In this document: piece by piece, positions 6,211 to 7,394 of the stretch
How positions within the stretch are numbered: the stretch's first letter is position 1
How the letters are laid out: the number at the start of each line of letters is the position of its first letter
Assembly: GCA_027031185.1 (NCBI GenBank)
Contig: JALVEF010000469.1
Location: 1-7,394, forward strand
Source of the DNA: Saprospiraceae bacterium
Lineage (GTDB): Bacteria; Bacteroidota; Bacteroidia; Chitinophagales; Saprospiraceae
DNA length: 7,394 nucleotides
Reading direction: 5' to 3'
Notes under the pieces: model-generated
Database searches by the model: none
The model's input: only the letters and a program-made list of their open reading frames with translations
What the model was told of the DNA's origin: nothing
Program-made: the position numbers and the translations under genes

Positions 6211-6915
6211 CTAAAAACATTTCAGCTTTACCGTGACACCCATACCCTCATTGCCCTTATTTTTCTCCGGCGCAAACAAATAATAATCCAGCACAACTTG
6301 CTTGCGATTGGCCGAAATGACGGCAGCGGGATTGGACACCGACTTGACCTTGCGGTCAAAATTAAAGACCGTGTGCACCTTTACATCCTCAAACAAAGCG
6401 AGTACTTCCTTCTGGTCTTTGAACTCATCGGAAGCCAGGGCATTAGCCATTGCCGCCGCTATCGTACCCTCTTTATTGCGAATCAGCTTGCGCCGCTTGC
6501 CCTCGAAGGTCTTGACATAAGAGGGGATTTCTTTACTGTATTCGTGAAGGAAAAGATCCAAGGCCGTCAGATTCTTAAAATCCACGGAAAAGCCAAAGAT
6601 GTACTTGCTCGTATCATTGATGGCACGAAAGCCCGAGATGCCCTCAATGTGCCGCGCCTTGCCCGCCAAGTCATCAAAAGCATGCTCCAACTCCCCAAAT
6701 GAATTGGCCATGGAATTCCCATTTTCGGCTTTGGTACTGTCATCCCCCATCTCCGAAAGCAGATCCACCATGTCCTTTAACTCAGACATGTCCACTTTAA
6801 ACAGATACGTGCCGCTTCCATTCCGGTGATACGTGATCTCCTCATAGAAATCAAAGCAGCCTGTTGTAGCCGTCAGAAGAAAAACCGAGATGATGAAAAG
6901 AAAAAGTGGCTTCAT
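6211..6915 (-). CDS. Predicted lipoprotein of unknown function
   Basis: A 234-residue protein I do not recognise. The N-terminus (MKPLFLFIISVFLL) is a signal sequence ending at ATTGC, with Cys20 as the likely lipidation site. The -3 residue is Thr rather than Leu, a slightly atypical lipobox. The mature protein begins FDFYEEITYHRNGSGTYLFKVD, a pattern of alternating residues suggesting a beta-strand pair. A polar, probably helical stretch follows (about 45-90), then mixed alpha/beta sequence and a basic patch (KRRKLIRNK, about 139-147). The C-terminus ends in Lys-Cys-Phe. No catalytic motif is visible. It is flanked by a long intergenic leader upstream and a strong terminator downstream, so it looks monocistronic. 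A surface or periplasmic role is inferred from the lipobox only. Confidence 0.75.
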   Translation of the reverse strand: MKPLFLFIISVFLLTATTGCFDFYEEITYHRNGSGTYLFKVDMSELKDMVDLLSEMGDDSTKAENGNSMANSFGELEHAFDDLAGKARHIEGISGFRAINDTSKYIFGFSVDFKNLTALDLFLHEYSKEIPSYVKTFEGKRRKLIRNKEGTIAAAMANALASDEFKDQKEVLALFEDVKVHTVFNFDRKVKSVSNPAAVISANRKQVVLDYYLFAPEKNKGNEGMGVTVKLKCF

Positions 6916-6938
6916 TTGGATTTTGTTTTGTTGAGTTT

Positions 6939-6957
6939 ACATCCCCTTTGGGGATGT
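6939..6957. repeat. Perfect 8-bp stem hairpin upstream of the lipoprotein gene
   Basis: ACATCCCC-TTT-GGGGATGT forms an 8-bp stem with a 3-nt loop. It is followed by TATTCA, as is the CACCCC/GGGGTG hairpin near 3285-3301. On the - strand it would lie in the leader of the 6211-6915 lipoprotein gene, 24 nt before its ATG. It could be a dispersed palindrome, the end of an upstream transcript, or a leader structure. Confidence 0.6.
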
Positions 6958-6968
6958 GGTATTCATCC

Positions 6969-6990
6969 TCCCCCCGCCTGCGGGAAGGGA
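6969..6990. repeat. Second GC-rich hairpin in the same leader
   Basis: TCCC CCCGC-CT-GCGGG AA GGGA forms a stem of 9 bp with a 2-nt bulge and a 2-nt loop. It stands next to the 6939-6957 hairpin and is followed by ATTCACCCC. Together they look like a pair of palindromic intergenic repeats of one family. Confidence 0.5.
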
Positions 6991-7129
6991 TTCACCCCAC
7001 CGCTTAAAAAGCTGCGCCCCAAGATACAACAAGGCGGGCTATTTCGTGAAGCGACAGCAAATTTTATTCGTAATTACTGAAAAATATCGCCCGGGCACAC
7101 AAAAATTTCCGGTGAAGGTCGAAGACTTC

Positions 7130-7360
7130 CTATTCCGGCAAGATTTCCTCTATGCCCTCGTCCCGGTGCACGGGTTTGTCGCAGCGGGCACGTTCATCGG
7201 CACTGCAACTGCATTCACCCAATTTATCGCGCAAAAACGGGCTGGCCGAAGCGCACGTACCGCGAAAAGGCTGCCCGGTAAGAATGTGCCGGATATTGAG
7301 CAACACGAAGGCAATACCCACGACTGCTGTGATCAAGAGGAATATGTACAGAAAGGCCAT
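7130..7360 (-). CDS. Small cysteine-containing membrane protein, NqrM-like
   Basis: A 76-residue protein with one N-terminal membrane helix (about residues 3-22), then a soluble tail with four cysteines (36, 50, 52, 60) in a C-x13-C-x-C-x7-C arrangement. The segment FRGTCASASPFLRDKLGECSC resembles the region after the helix in NqrM (DUF539). NqrM is a small membrane protein needed to mature the Na+-translocating NADH:quinone reductase, and its cysteines are thought to deliver iron. The start at 7360 gives a complete helix directly after the Met. The upstream neighbour is beyond the window, so the expected nqr or apbE context cannot be checked. It could also be another small cysteine-rich membrane protein. 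The gene itself is likely; the NqrM name is a resemblance from memory. Confidence 0.6.
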   Translation of the reverse strand: MAFLYIFLLITAVVGIAFVLLNIRHILTGQPFRGTCASASPFLRDKLGECSCSADERARCDKPVHRDEGIEEILPE

Positions 7361-7394
7361 TGGCTGGTTTTGTTACCCAACAACGCACCGCAGG

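Noticed and set aside
7019..7026. Possible - strand -7 box (TATCTTGG) for the 6211-6915 gene
   Set aside because: It has one mismatch to TAnnTTTG and no -33 box at 19-21 bp, so it is too weak to annotate.

Overview
The window looks like a chromosomal segment of a Bacteroidota species with moderately high GC, perhaps a Saprospiria-like lineage. This rests on four things: Bacteroidota-type TAnnTTTG -7 promoter boxes, a proline dehydrogenase of the stand-alone Bacteroidota type, the DUF368-aroE gene order, and several lipoproteins. The genus is an inference and cannot be fixed from this sequence alone.

Left half, + strand (about 1-3078): an operon of a DUF368/PopT-type polyprenyl-phosphate transporter (139-1068) followed 3 bp later by one long reading frame (1072-3078). 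That frame encodes a complete shikimate dehydrogenase (AroE) joined to a complete proline dehydrogenase (PRODH). The junction is the most interesting point in the window. Removing a single G from the GGG run at 1820-1822 would end AroE as Ile-Trp-Asn-stop, a usual ending for this family, and an ATG for PRODH follows 11 bp later. A perfect Bacteroidota-type promoter (TTTG-N19-TAGCTTTG, 1764-1794) lies in the last part of aroE. The apparent fusion may therefore be a real read-through product, a recent frameshift, or a base-call error between two normally separate genes.

Centre (3079-3453): a 375-bp convergent intergenic region with no credible gene, packed with repeats. It holds a 12-unit array of an 8-bp repeat that starts inside the preceding stop codon, REP-like GC-rich sequence, a short hairpin with ATTCAAC repeats, and a 15-bp perfect inverted repeat. 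Relatives of the 8-bp array (in inverted orientation) and of the inverted-repeat arm also lie at 1-73, so the popT-like/aroE/PRODH operon is bracketed by related repeats.

Right half, - strand (7360 down to 3454): a small cysteine-containing membrane protein resembling NqrM, then a predicted lipoprotein of unknown function (6915-6211), a strong terminator hairpin (6189-6142), and a two-gene operon. The operon encodes a TolB/PD40-type beta-propeller lipoprotein (6108-4987) and a sodium:solute symporter (4983-3454) that starts 3 bp after it. The lipoprotein/symporter pair suggests an envelope function coupled to uptake of an unknown solute; the substrate cannot be read from the sequence.
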